In this document: positions 21,479-29,236 of the stretch, piece by piece | Numbering within the stretch: the stretch's first letter is position 1 | How the letters are laid out: each line of letters starts with the position of its first letter | IMG/VR virus record: IMGVR_UViG_3300037076_000045 | Location: 1 to 64,000 of that record | From: a virus | Direction: 5' to 3' (one strand) | Length of the DNA: 64,000 nt | Translations under genes and position numbers: made by a program | The notes under the pieces: model-generated | Told to the model about the DNA's origin: nothing | Database searches by the model: none | Seen by the model: only the letters and a program-made list of their open reading frames with translations

Positions 21479-22212
21479 CGGCCACGGTGTGATGCCATTT
21501 TTTCAAACGGGCGATTGGCGTCGAACGTGGGAACCGGATTGATCTCGAATTTGTGATTCGGGAACTGTGCCGTCATCTTCTCCAGGGCGACAGCGGCGAT
21601 GTTGTAGATGCGCTGGCGTTCTTCGATTACGTGCTTTCGTGCCTTATCCAGCGCAACTTCAGGAGAGTTCTTCTTCCGGCCAACCACCTTGTAGCCTCGG
21701 TCATCGAAGACTGGCACGTCAAGAAATTGACCGGCAGTGTAAGCCACTGTCTTTTCCAGGTCAACATCCAACGGAGTGTTCACAACAAGCGTAGCGCACT
21801 CGTAAGCAGCATTCAGCCAGTCGGTAGGAGTGTTGTCGGGTAAATTGGTGAGGGAGTTGTACTCCATCGTCATCGGATACCAGTGCGTGTATTCAGTACT
21901 CGCCAAGCGCTCTTCGATGTCGGCTGGAATTTTGTTGCCCGTACAAAGAATACGGCGCTCGAAAAGCTCTTCAGGAATGCAGTCAGTGTCTTCGGCTGCT
22001 TTCTTGTGATTTCCGGCACCGATGTACCGTTCGAGGGCGATCAATTCATTGAGCTTGCCATCATCGTCACCACGTGACTGACGTTCACCATCATCGCCCC
22101 ACGAGTAGCCGCTACCGTTGACACAGAAAAGCTGGTTCAGGACGGCGGCTCGGCTTTTGTATAGCGTGGGAAAGGTTGCGATGCTGTACTTGAGCGTATC
22201 TGCGTAGTTCAT
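21445..22212 (-). CDS. Hypothetical protein, leaderless start
   Basis: A 255-residue protein (MNYADTLKYSIATFPTLYKS; FCVNGSGYSWGDDGERQSRG; LFERRILCTGNKIPADIEER). No family recognised. A full promoter ends 6 nt before the ATG, and no ribosome site exists. It heads an operon of overlapping small genes. Confidence 0.72.
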   Translation of the reverse strand: MNYADTLKYSIATFPTLYKSRAAVLNQLFCVNGSGYSWGDDGERQSRGDDDGKLNELIALERYIGAGNHKKAAEDTDCIPEELFERRILCTGNKIPADIEERLASTEYTHWYPMTMEYNSLTNLPDNTPTDWLNAAYECATLVVNTPLDVDLEKTVAYTAGQFLDVPVFDDRGYKVVGRKKNSPEVALDKARKHVIEERQRIYNIAAVALEKMTAQFPNHKFEINPVPTFDANRPFEKMASHRGRWTISQRLSIC

Positions 22213-22218
22213 ATTCAG

Positions 22219-22259
22219 ATCCTAGCACATCGGGCGGCGAATGTCAACAGGTACATCTA
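22219..22259 (-). promoter_or_regulatory. Sigma70-like promoter, leaderless, with upstream box
   Basis: TTGACA (22242-22247), 17 nt ending GTGC, TAGGAT (22219-22224), 6 nt, ATG 22212. AATAGATGTACCTG just upstream resembles the box at 10521. Confidence 0.75.
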
Positions 22260-22532
22260 TTGACCTTGGAAATGATGGTTGATGTTGTTCCAAACCCCAC
22301 CTGGAATGTCGTCCGTGAAAGTGACGTTGCACGTCCAGCACAGATCCCCGGCGCTGGTAGCAATTTGGAAGTTGACGCTACCACGAAACTTGGCAACCGC
22401 AAACGCTTGGGCAATGCGGTTCATTTCGTTGAGCAGTGCCATATCCGTGTCCGCAGCCGATGCCGTTGAAAGCGGTACATATGCGCCATCGGCCCCGGCC
22501 ACGGACATTGAGTAGCTTACAGGCTTAGTCAT
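22257..22532 (-). CDS. Hypothetical protein
   Basis: A 91-residue protein (MTKPVSYSMSVAGADGAYVP; LCWTCNVTFTDDIPGGVWNN). Unknown family. Its start overlaps the end of the membrane protein gene by 8 nt. Confidence 0.65.
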   Translation of the reverse strand: MTKPVSYSMSVAGADGAYVPLSTASAADTDMALLNEMNRIAQAFAVAKFRGSVNFQIATSAGDLCWTCNVTFTDDIPGGVWNNINHHFQGQ

Positions 22533-23220
22533 CGACCTTTACACCGAAGAGCGCCAGGAGACGAATGAAGATGTTGGCAACGTCGAGGAACACGCTGACA
22601 CCACAGTCCATCGCATTGTCAATCGTCTTCGGCAACTCTTGCGCTCGGTTGAAATCGAAGATGACCCATGCTGAAAAGAGAATGATGCCCACCCAATCCA
22701 GGAGTCGCAACACGCCGGTTAACGGCAGTCCCATTGCGGCATAGATGATCGGAATGAAGATCTGCATGAGGATCAACACGATGAGCAGGACTAAAAGCGA
22801 CAGGCCCCAACTCTTCAAACTGGTCGGCCATAACCAGCCGATTGCGCCAAGCACCACCGTGATAAACACCGTCGCCCCGGCGATCTCCGCTACAGATGCA
22901 ACCTTGAAATGCCCGATGAACGGCCCACATATAGCGCCAAGTCCACCGGCAATCATAGTCAGGCCGAATATCTTGATCGGCGGGAAGTCAGTGGTGGAAA
23001 CATAGCAGCCGATCAACGAAATGCAGAAGATGCCAAGGGTTTCCCACAAGCCCATCTTCGAGTGAATGAACAGCGCTGCGAAGACGCCGTATACCACCAT
23101 TCCGAATGTCGTGGTAAGGGCGAAAATGAGGTTGAAGAGACCTTCAGGAATGTCATCGTAAGTGGTGATTCCACGACGGCTTCTTTGGTCCCATACTTTG
23201 CTTTTTGGCAGAAGTGCCAT
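22525..23220 (-). CDS. Bax-inhibitor-1/YccA-like membrane protein
   Basis: A 231-residue protein with seven hydrophobic segments, for example FALTTTFGMVVYGVFAALFI, LGIFCISLIGCYVSTTDFPP and GIILFSAWVIFDFNRAQ. The size, topology and the late DFNRAQ motif match the Bax inhibitor-1 / YccA family of membrane proteins linked to calcium leak and FtsH regulation. A phage role (membrane integrity or FtsH control) is inference. Ribosome site AGGAG upstream. Confidence 0.82.
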   Translation of the reverse strand: MALLPKSKVWDQRSRRGITTYDDIPEGLFNLIFALTTTFGMVVYGVFAALFIHSKMGLWETLGIFCISLIGCYVSTTDFPPIKIFGLTMIAGGLGAICGPFIGHFKVASVAEIAGATVFITVVLGAIGWLWPTSLKSWGLSLLVLLIVLILMQIFIPIIYAAMGLPLTGVLRLLDWVGIILFSAWVIFDFNRAQELPKTIDNAMDCGVSVFLDVANIFIRLLALFGVKVDD

Positions 23221-23241
23221 ACGTTTGATTTGCTCCTGTTG

Positions 23242-23670
23242 TTAGTTAGACGTAGTGTCTACGATTGTCTCGCCCGGAAAATCCTGAAAACGATCCTGCA
23301 TCTGTTGCACCTTGTCAGCCGGAACGCCGTGTAAGTTACGTGCGGCGGCAATCTTCGGGTCCACTGTCAGGCGAACCACCTTGACCTCGCAGCCGAATCG
23401 AGCAGCCGTTTTCAGGTAGTTCTTCATTTCCCACAGCTTTGTGTTGGTGTTGTCCACGACAATGGTCTCGTCGCCACGCTTCAGCGCTTGGCCGAATTGA
23501 TCGCCGCACCATGCGTGAGCATTGCCCAACTTGGTCGGATCGAATTTGTACACACCGTCCTTGATGAAGAACTTGTCGGCGCTGCACACGGTAGCGTTCG
23601 GAAAATTAGCCTCGGTGTAGGTGCTCTTTCCGGCCCCGGAGATTCCACGAAGAATGATGACTGTGCTCAT
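23242..23670 (-). CDS. P-loop kinase (polynucleotide-kinase-like)
   Basis: A 142-residue P-loop protein. Walker A is GISGAGKST; ETIVVDNTNTKLWEMKNYLK is the substrate/lid region and VKVVRLTVDPKIAAARN matches the AAA_33/PNK-type kinase core (NEDD4BP2-like). It has only the kinase half, with no phosphatase domain as in T4 Pnk. Substrate could be nucleic-acid 5'-OH ends or a small molecule. ATGA overlap with the upstream gene. Confidence 0.82.
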   Translation of the reverse strand: MSTVIILRGISGAGKSTYTEANFPNATVCSADKFFIKDGVYKFDPTKLGNAHAWCGDQFGQALKRGDETIVVDNTNTKLWEMKNYLKTAARFGCEVKVVRLTVDPKIAAARNLHGVPADKVQQMQDRFQDFPGETIVDTTSN

Positions 23671-23882
23671 ATTTTTGCAACTTTACGAATGCCGTCGTAA
23701 ACCTTGCCGCCAATTTCCTTGGCGGTCCAGTCGGTGTTGAATCCATCACGAGCCTTCGGCGGATTCACAACACCCTGCAAGAGAATTGCGGCAAGGCCCT
23801 TGGCTTCTTCCATCGTAAGCTGGATGGTCACACCTTTGATCTCTGCGCCAAATGCGGTTTCGGTACTTTCCTTTACGATCAT
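23667..23882 (-). CDS. Hypothetical protein, leaderless start
   Basis: A 71-residue protein (MIVKESTETAFGAEIKGVTI; QLTMEEAKGLAAILLQGVV). Unknown family; the MEEAxxLAxILLxG helix recurs in many small phage proteins. A promoter with TATGCT ends 6 nt before the ATG. Coupled to the kinase gene. Confidence 0.7.
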   Translation of the reverse strand: MIVKESTETAFGAEIKGVTIQLTMEEAKGLAAILLQGVVNPPKARDGFNTDWTAKEIGGKVYDGIRKVAKI

Positions 23883-23888
23883 GCCTCA

Positions 23889-23918
23889 AGCATAACACAT
23901 ACATCTATTTTTTGTCAA
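23889..23918 (-). promoter_or_regulatory. Sigma70-like promoter, leaderless
   Basis: TTGACA, 18 nt, TATGCT, 6 nt, ATG 23882. The spacer contains AATAGATGTATGTG, related to the box seen at 10521. Confidence 0.7.
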
Positions 23919-24540
23919 CGGGTGCGGCACGCCGAATTTTGCCGAATTCGTGCTGGATGTTAACTTTAGTGCATACGTCCAGGTCGAAGGTGATTTCAAT
24001 GTTTTTGCCGCCCCAAAAGTCGGCCCGATCATGAATGTGGACAAGCTCTTGGTCAGTATCGTGTGTGAAAATCGAAATGCTAGTTTCGTCTTCATCTGCG
24101 GTGAATATCTTACCGCATTGCTTCCACAACATAGATTCGCAGCACCGAATGATACCGGGCATGTACTGGACGCCGGTAGTTTTCGAGAATAGCACTTCGT
24201 ATTCCAGAACGTATGATTCTTTGGTCTGCCGTTTGCTAGTCTGAAAGACTCGACCGTGCTGCCAGACAACTAAGGGAAGTTTGTGTTTTCCTTCAGTCTT
24301 ACTGTTGAGCAATTCTCGGCTGACATGATAGGCACCGGACGATGTAGTCGGGCGCAGTACCGATGACATTCCCTTGTCATTCGGTAAGAGAATGGGGGTT
24401 TCAATTCGGACGAACCTGAAAGCAGGGTTCACCTTACTCAGTTCCATCCCAAGGTAGCGAGTGAAGTAGCGAATTAGATTTTCCCGTGTCTCTAAATGAT
24501 TTTCATTTAGGTACATTAAAGACCGGAAGCCCGTAGCCAT
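23905..24540 (-). CDS. Class II aminoacyl-tRNA-synthetase-like protein
   Basis: A 211-residue protein. SSVLRPTTSSGAYHVSRELL followed by KLPLVVWQHGRVFQTSKRQT and SYVLEYEVLF resembles motif 2 of glycyl-tRNA-synthetase-type enzymes (LRPET..., QIGKSFRNE..., REFxQxE), and ELVHIHDRADF resembles the later 'GIxDRxDYDL' region. The FRNE arginine is not conserved in place and the protein is far shorter than a synthetase, so it may bind tRNA or an aminoacyl-adenylate in another role. Resemblance judged by eye. Confidence 0.5.
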   Translation of the reverse strand: MATGFRSLMYLNENHLETRENLIRYFTRYLGMELSKVNPAFRFVRIETPILLPNDKGMSSVLRPTTSSGAYHVSRELLNSKTEGKHKLPLVVWQHGRVFQTSKRQTKESYVLEYEVLFSKTTGVQYMPGIIRCCESMLWKQCGKIFTADEDETSISIFTHDTDQELVHIHDRADFWGGKNIEITFDLDVCTKVNIQHEFGKIRRAAPVDKK

Positions 24541-24692
24541 ATATCAATCCCACCAGCCAGGATCAATGCTGCGACGATGACAAGCACCCATTGTTTGCCT
24601 GTCAGGATGTATTTGTTAAGGTCGCCGCTGGTGTCTTTCTTGTTGCTCCCGACTGTTGCTGCTAGTTCTGTGAATTCTGTTCCGAAGTTCAT
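24516..24692 (-). CDS. Small single-span membrane protein
   Basis: 58 residues (MNFGTEFTELAATVGSNKKD) with one membrane helix (WVLVIVAALILAGGIDIWL). Ribosome site AGGACA. It overlaps the start of the synthetase-like gene by 25 nt. Its ATG comes 1 nt after the upstream stop. Confidence 0.7.
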   Translation of the reverse strand: MNFGTEFTELAATVGSNKKDTSGDLNKYILTGKQWVLVIVAALILAGGIDIWLRASGL

Positions 24693-24693
24693 G

Positions 24694-24948
24694 TTAGTGT
24701 CCTGTCCAAACGATTACAAAATTGATTCCGACGATTAGGATTATAACACTGAGTGCGATGACAATCACCTTCATAGTGCAACGGTACCGTACTAGTTCCC
24801 ATCTAGTTAATGGACGGAAATAGACGTGGATGCCGCCAACGATCCTGTCAACGACAAGAACCTGTCCATCAATGTCAACATAAGATCCGACAACAAGCCG
24901 TTCGGCGTCCATTACAGCCACACTTCCAAGATCTGCAAATTGTTCCAT
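24694..24948 (-). CDS. Tail-anchored small membrane protein
   Basis: 84 residues (MEQFADLGSVAVMDAERLVV), a soluble beta-rich part (GSYVDIDGQVLVVDRIVGGI) and a C-terminal membrane helix (VIVIALSVIILIVGINFVIV). Stop/start overlap TGATG with the phosphatase-like gene. Function unknown. Confidence 0.68.
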   Translation of the reverse strand: MEQFADLGSVAVMDAERLVVGSYVDIDGQVLVVDRIVGGIHVYFRPLTRWELVRYRCTMKVIVIALSVIILIVGINFVIVWTGH

Positions 24949-25511
24949 CAGAGTATCACCGATCTGTTTTCTGAGTAAGTGATGCGTTCGTACTTCAACA
25001 TCCCTTGCGTAATCTTCCGATAGCTTCCACCAGGATCTTGACGCATTACCTCGTAGAATTCTGGAAGGTCTGCTGGTATGTAGCCTTTGGAGATGTCTTT
25101 GCGATAGGTGTAAAGAATGCCGCCGCCGCTTCCATCCTCCGTAGGAAAGTCTCCGAAGAATTCTTCGGCCACAGACTCAGGCGTAGCGCCCGGTTGCGAT
25201 AGAAGCCAGCAGAACGCCACCATTGGGGATCTGTGCTTGCCAGCGGAACAGCACAAGTACACAAGCGGGTATCCCATATCCAGGCACCAAAAGTCCAAAA
25301 TTTTCTTGGTAGCGTAAAATGGAAGGTAGCCCCACGACTTTGAAATTTCATTGATCGGGAGCCACTTGAACATCGGGTGCTGCATCAGCGACCAATCAAA
25401 GTCATCTGTGACGGAGAGAATTGCTGTCGGATTGTATTTGAGGGCATCCTTTTGTGGTCCAATCTGGATGTTGAACTTTGGGATGCCCCGTGAAACTCGT
25501 ATAAGGCTCAT
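24948..25511 (-). CDS. Dual-specificity-phosphatase-like protein
   Basis: A 187-residue protein with a Cx5R P-loop, LVYLCCSAGKHRSPMVAF (C-S-A-G-K-H-R-S), and an upstream region (AILSVTDDFDWSLM, LPINEI) typical of cysteine-based dual-specificity phosphatases; a general-acid Asp could lie near ILSVTDDFD. Substrate could be phosphoprotein, RNA 5' ends or phosphoinositide-like. A TAAAAT -10 ends 6 nt before the ATG. Phosphatases of this class are unusual in T4-like phages. Confidence 0.75.
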   Translation of the reverse strand: MSLIRVSRGIPKFNIQIGPQKDALKYNPTAILSVTDDFDWSLMQHPMFKWLPINEISKSWGYLPFYATKKILDFWCLDMGYPLVYLCCSAGKHRSPMVAFCWLLSQPGATPESVAEEFFGDFPTEDGSGGGILYTYRKDISKGYIPADLPEFYEVMRQDPGGSYRKITQGMLKYERITYSENRSVIL

Positions 25512-25517
25512 GCCAGT

Positions 25518-25523
25518 ATTTTA
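25518..25523 (-). promoter_or_regulatory. -10 element TAAAAT, leaderless
   Basis: TAAAAT preceded by GTGC, 6 nt before ATG 25511. No clear -35. Confidence 0.5.
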
Positions 25524-25533
25524 GCACACGTCT

Positions 25534-26052
25534 CTAGCTGGCGAGGCCGCACATTGCTTTGCGCTTCAAAAATTCACGCTCCCACGGTGTGTAGTTGCGT
25601 TCCTGTACAGCATCCAACAGTTCGACCGGGATGGAAAGCTGCCAGTTGATTACCGGCTGTTGCGTCATATTGAAATCGGCCTTGACCATCGCCTTGCCAA
25701 CCGCAGTCGCAACGTCATCGTACATGCGATCTGGTAGGATGATGACGACACTGGTAGGCGAACTGTTCAGACCCGGCTCCTGGAACATCGTGAACGGGTA
25801 CGTCTTCTGCCCCGCCATGAACTTGTACAGGTCGAACAGATCTTCACTGCCGCCAGACTTCAGGATGATCCACGTCTTGTGCTTGGCCGAAAATTCCCGG
25901 AGCATGGCGAATTTGGCTTGCGCCACTTTTGTCAGCTTGCCCTTGTATTCGGTGAAGATCGACCACAGATTGTCCAAAGCGTGACCGGCCTGGATTCCGT
26001 TGTGGATTCCATTCAGGTACATGTTGTTGAAAAAATAAGCCCGAAAATTCAT
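25534..26052 (-). CDS. Hypothetical protein, weakly peptidyl-tRNA-hydrolase-2-like
   Basis: A 172-residue protein from ATG 26052 (MNFRAYFFNNMYLNGIHNGI, QAGHALDNLW; HKTWIILKSGGSEDLFDLYK; TSVVIILPDRMYDD). The order of a QAGHA helix, a KxWIILK strand and a later hydrophobic strand loosely recalls PTH2-fold proteins; this is weak. Near-leaderless promoter upstream. Confidence 0.6.
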   Translation of the reverse strand: MNFRAYFFNNMYLNGIHNGIQAGHALDNLWSIFTEYKGKLTKVAQAKFAMLREFSAKHKTWIILKSGGSEDLFDLYKFMAGQKTYPFTMFQEPGLNSSPTSVVIILPDRMYDDVATAVGKAMVKADFNMTQQPVINWQLSIPVELLDAVQERNYTPWEREFLKRKAMCGLAS

Positions 26053-26061
26053 ATCGTCTAC

Positions 26062-26091
26062 ATAATAGCATATGGAACAAGATACTGTCAA
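26062..26091 (-). promoter_or_regulatory. Sigma70-like promoter
   Basis: TTGACA, 18 nt ending ATGC, TATTAT, 9 nt, ATG 26052. It overlaps the start of the divergent GIY-YIG gene. Confidence 0.7.
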
Positions 26092-26638
26092 GGTGGGGTA
26101 CATCTATAAAATTACATGCCTTACGAATGGCAAAGGATATGTCGGCTGGACAAAAAACACACCCAACCGCCGATTCAATACGCATGTGTATCAGGCCACG
26201 CACAACAAAACGAAATATTTGCTACACAAAGCCATCCGAAAATATGGCCGGGATCAGTTCATCATCGAAGTTCTCTATTCATCTACCAATCTAATAGTAT
26301 TAAAAAACTTGGAGTCGCACTATATCAAAGAGCAAAATACATTCTATCAAACTGGTTGTGGGTATAACATGACGGAAGGTGGCGATGGGACTTTGGGTTA
26401 TAGATTTTCTGAAGATGCTAAACGAAGAATTGGGTTGGCACACAAAGGAAAACCAAAATCTCCAGAACAGCGTGAAAAGATGAGTCGTGCCCGTCTTGGA
26501 TGGAAACCATCGGATGAAACACGAGCCAAAATGAGTGTCGCCAAAAAGAAGAAACGATCACCACACACATTGGAGCGACGAATTAAAATAGGTTTGGCAT
26601 TGAAAAAATATTACGCTCAAAAGAGCAAGAACTACTGA
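26072..26638 (+). CDS. GIY-YIG homing endonuclease
   Basis: A 188-residue protein. N-terminal GIY-YIG nuclease (VGYIYKITCLTNGKGYVGWT, HKAIRKYGRDQFIIEVL, YNMTEGGDG) and two or three NUMOD3 DNA-binding repeats (FSEDAKRRIGLAHKGKPKS, SDETRAKMSVAKKKK). Its first codons contain the promoter of the divergent gene, so it probably inserted beside that promoter. The end overlaps the convergent gene by 7 nt. Confidence 0.9.
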   Translation: MEQDTVKVGYIYKITCLTNGKGYVGWTKNTPNRRFNTHVYQATHNKTKYLLHKAIRKYGRDQFIIEVLYSSTNLIVLKNLESHYIKEQNTFYQTGCGYNMTEGGDGTLGYRFSEDAKRRIGLAHKGKPKSPEQREKMSRARLGWKPSDETRAKMSVAKKKKRSPHTLERRIKIGLALKKYYAQKSKNY

Positions 26639-27990
26639 ATTGCGCCTGTTTTTTGGGCAGCGAGTTCGACCAGCGATTTTTTGAAATCCATATCCCGGTC
26701 TGTCTCGAATGCAAATTCCACGCCTTCGTCTACTAGTCGCACGGCTGCTGCATTGACAATAAGATTCATCAAAGCGGCCTGCTTAGGTTCGATCTTGTGA
26801 AACATGGTAACAGCATTTCCTTTCACGGTGAATGCTTCACGTACAGCGGATGATTGCGGCTTATCTTCGGGATGATTTTCTGGACGTTCTGGGGAGAGTT
26901 TAGAATCGCCAGATGGTTGTTCAACGTCCACAATTTTCATTTTGTTTCCGCCATACCCTTTATCGCTTATCCAACGTAGTATGTCGCCCGGACCTTTGCC
27001 ACGATACCGATCAATGGCATGACCATCTTTGTCTTTCACAGCGATTGAATAGTCCTTACCAATTTCAACAGTAAGTCCACGCTTCGGCGTAGCTGTTTGC
27101 TTGATCGGAACTGGATCAGTAGATGCGAATTGTGGATCGTTATTATTGCCCGGTTGTGGAATTTCCGGGTCATCATTCTTTGCATCGCCCATATCACCAG
27201 GAGCTTTACCTTCTGGTGACAGTGGTGTGTTATTCACTGGATTTGGATCATTCTCTTGTTGCTGTGCTTGCGCCTGTACTTGTGCCTGCCCGCCAGTAAC
27301 CGGAGAGGGTTGCCCCGGCGCTGCGTTATCACCTTCTGCCGGTGTGCCAGCTACCGAATGACCGAATGCCGATTCCAGACCAGCCTTTTTGACTTGGAAG
27401 AAAGTACGATAGTGATGTTTGTGGGTCTGTTCGATTTCGTATTCAGGATTAGAAGCAACTACATCCATCGCAACAGAGCGCAAGACCATCTTCAATTTCC
27501 CATTTGCAAGATCGTCTAAGATGAGATTGGCTGGCTTTGCTTTACGAACGAAGTCCACAATACCATGCGTAATTGTTACCCACACAGTTAGTGAGTCTTC
27601 ATGAGACAATGCCGTGTCCCATCGCATGAACTGCTCTGGATGCCGACTGGAAAAGAATGTCGCATAAAAAGTGGCATCTTGTGTCTGATCTGTGTTCGGT
27701 TGTCCTGAAGGTGCGAAGGCTGCTGGATCGGTGGCCGGTGGCATACCCATCTGCATTTGTTGGGCAGCGTCAGCTTGCTTTTCTTGTTCTTTTTCGGCTT
27801 GCTGACCTTCGACATCACCGACTTGGTGAAATGTAACTCGTACTTCAGCACCATCAGGAGCCATAAATCCAAGTTTCCAGACAGAAGATGATTTACCATC
27901 ATTGGCTTGGCGTTGGGCGATCCACGACCATTGCAGTGGTATAGGTGCCTGTACCGCTGGCTGCGCTGTTTGCTGATTAAGGTCTGCCAT
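26632..27990 (-). CDS. Hypothetical protein with Pro/Gln-rich linkers
   Basis: A 452-residue protein. Folded parts include IPLQWSWIAQRQANDGKSSS, FYATFFSSRHPEQFMRWDTA and GLTVEIGKDYSIAVKDKDGH, separated by Gln/Pro/Asn-rich linkers (QAQVQAQAQQQENDPNPVNN). The composition and late box suggest a virion component, but this is inference. Confidence 0.7.
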   Translation of the reverse strand: MADLNQQTAQPAVQAPIPLQWSWIAQRQANDGKSSSVWKLGFMAPDGAEVRVTFHQVGDVEGQQAEKEQEKQADAAQQMQMGMPPATDPAAFAPSGQPNTDQTQDATFYATFFSSRHPEQFMRWDTALSHEDSLTVWVTITHGIVDFVRKAKPANLILDDLANGKLKMVLRSVAMDVVASNPEYEIEQTHKHHYRTFFQVKKAGLESAFGHSVAGTPAEGDNAAPGQPSPVTGGQAQVQAQAQQQENDPNPVNNTPLSPEGKAPGDMGDAKNDDPEIPQPGNNNDPQFASTDPVPIKQTATPKRGLTVEIGKDYSIAVKDKDGHAIDRYRGKGPGDILRWISDKGYGGNKMKIVDVEQPSGDSKLSPERPENHPEDKPQSSAVREAFTVKGNAVTMFHKIEPKQAALMNLIVNAAAVRLVDEGVEFAFETDRDMDFKKSLVELAAQKTGAIQ

Positions 27991-27997
27991 TATACTC

Positions 27998-28474
27998 TTA
28001 TTTAGTTGTTTTCACTTTGACTTGCGGCATTGGACCCCAAAACTTTGTTCGGGCACGAAGATGTCCGTTTTGGAGTTGTTTGATAACGCAGATTGCCATG
28101 ATGTGCCCACCAACTAGTCCTTCCCAATCTGTCTCGCTTGGACTGGTGTCTGTGTTTTTGCAATTCTTTTTATACGGGTGACTGTGGATGTCGCCGACGA
28201 TGATTAGCTCAGTGCGTTTTGCTTCACGTTTGGCTTCGTACCACCATTCGTGTTGGACATCAACTTGACCGGGTGAGCAATAGTAATCGACATCAGTTGG
28301 ATAGAACAAGCTATCTATGATGATTTTTTCACAATCGGTGTGTCCCAAAAGATAAGCATAAGCCTCGTTTGGAAAACTCTTCTTGGCTTTCTTCTTAAAA
28401 TCTTCTGTAAGTCGTTTTGATACTTGGATAACTACAGATCCGATAAGTGCTGTCGCTGCGGCTTGGCTCCCCAT
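27998..28474 (-). CDS. JAMM/MPN+ metallopeptidase-like protein
   Basis: A 158-residue protein with a complete JAMM signature: Glu in NEAYAYLLGH, VGDIHSHPY (HxH) and TSPSETDWEGL (SxxD). JAMM enzymes are zinc isopeptidases that remove ubiquitin-like modifiers; phage versions occur in tail assembly. Here it could process a virion protein or strip a bacterial ubiquitin-like conjugate. A late box and strong ribosome site (GGAGGG) precede the ATG. Confidence 0.82.
   Translation of the reverse strand: MGSQAAATALIGSVVIQVSKRLTEDFKKKAKKSFPNEAYAYLLGHTDCEKIIIDSLFYPTDVDYYCSPGQVDVQHEWWYEAKREAKRTELIIVGDIHSHPYKKNCKNTDTSPSETDWEGLVGGHIMAICVIKQLQNGHLRARTKFWGPMPQVKVKTTK
27999..28005 (-). promoter_or_regulatory. 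Late-type box CTAAATA
   Basis: CTAAATA, 8 nt, ATG 27990; it overlaps the stop of the JAMM gene. Confidence 0.55.
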
Positions 28475-28497
28475 TCCCTACCCTCCAGTTGCACGGA

Positions 28498-28504
28498 TAT
28501 TTAG
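28498..28504 (-). promoter_or_regulatory. Late-type box CTAAATA
   Basis: CTAAATA 23 nt before the JAMM gene ATG, leaving room for GGAGGGTAGGG. Confidence 0.6.
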
Positions 28505-28552
28505 GGTTTAGGGAGCCAGTTTTGTGCTTTCAACGACTTGAGAGAGATATAC

Positions 28553-29236
28553 TTACTTTTCGTCTTCGCTGTCGATAAGTGCTTGCTGACGTTGATACTT
28601 CACATCAGCCCACTCGTTGCCGCTTTGCCCAAGAACTTCCCATATGTCTTCCAGAGCCTTTTTCATCTGGAAAAAGATGTAGCCCTGACCTTTGGCATCT
28701 TCAAGAGCGTTGTGCGTGTGCTTCAGCGCCGGGTTGAACCATTTTCGTGGGAAGCGTTTCTTTGCAGAGTCATGATAAGTCGCCTGGAGTAGACACATTG
28801 CCATCGACTTCATATCAATCGCACTGAATCCGACACACGACTGTCCAAGGAACTTGCAAAGATACCAGTACGTGTAAGTGAAGTCATAGCCAGCCGGGTA
28901 CGCAACTACGACCGGCGACGTTTTGGTTTCACGTGCAATTCTACGGACGATGGTTTGGAACCGTTCCATCGCTACCTTCGCCATGACACGATCCGTCATC
29001 ATGCTGTCCCACAGACCAGGATTCTTCTCTTCCTGTTTCTGCCACCAATCCATTGTGTCGGGATCTTGTATGGCCCCTTCGATTGGATAGATGTTGGCGC
29101 TGTATTCTTCTAGGACTTTGCCGTCAGCATCGTAGAACACAGCGCCGAATTGCAGCATGGAGTTAACGCCGGGGCACGGTCCATCTGCCTCAACGTCCAC
29201 CGAGATGTAAAATTCTTTGATTCGTTTTCCCATCAT
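28553..29236 (-). CDS. DnaQ-like 3'-5' exonuclease
   Basis: A 227-residue DEDD-family exonuclease: motif I FYISVDVEADGP, motif II region VAYPAGYDFTYTYWYL, motif III THNALEDAKGQG (HxxxxxD). It is paralogous to the exonuclease at 44495-45100 (HNALDDAREQG). Likely role: degradation of single strands or RNA, or primer processing. Start at ATG 29236 or the adjacent 29233, overlapping TAAATGATG. Confidence 0.85.
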   Translation of the reverse strand: MMGKRIKEFYISVDVEADGPCPGVNSMLQFGAVFYDADGKVLEEYSANIYPIEGAIQDPDTMDWWQKQEEKNPGLWDSMMTDRVMAKVAMERFQTIVRRIARETKTSPVVVAYPAGYDFTYTYWYLCKFLGQSCVGFSAIDMKSMAMCLLQATYHDSAKKRFPRKWFNPALKHTHNALEDAKGQGYIFFQMKKALEDIWEVLGQSGNEWADVKYQRQQALIDSEDEK

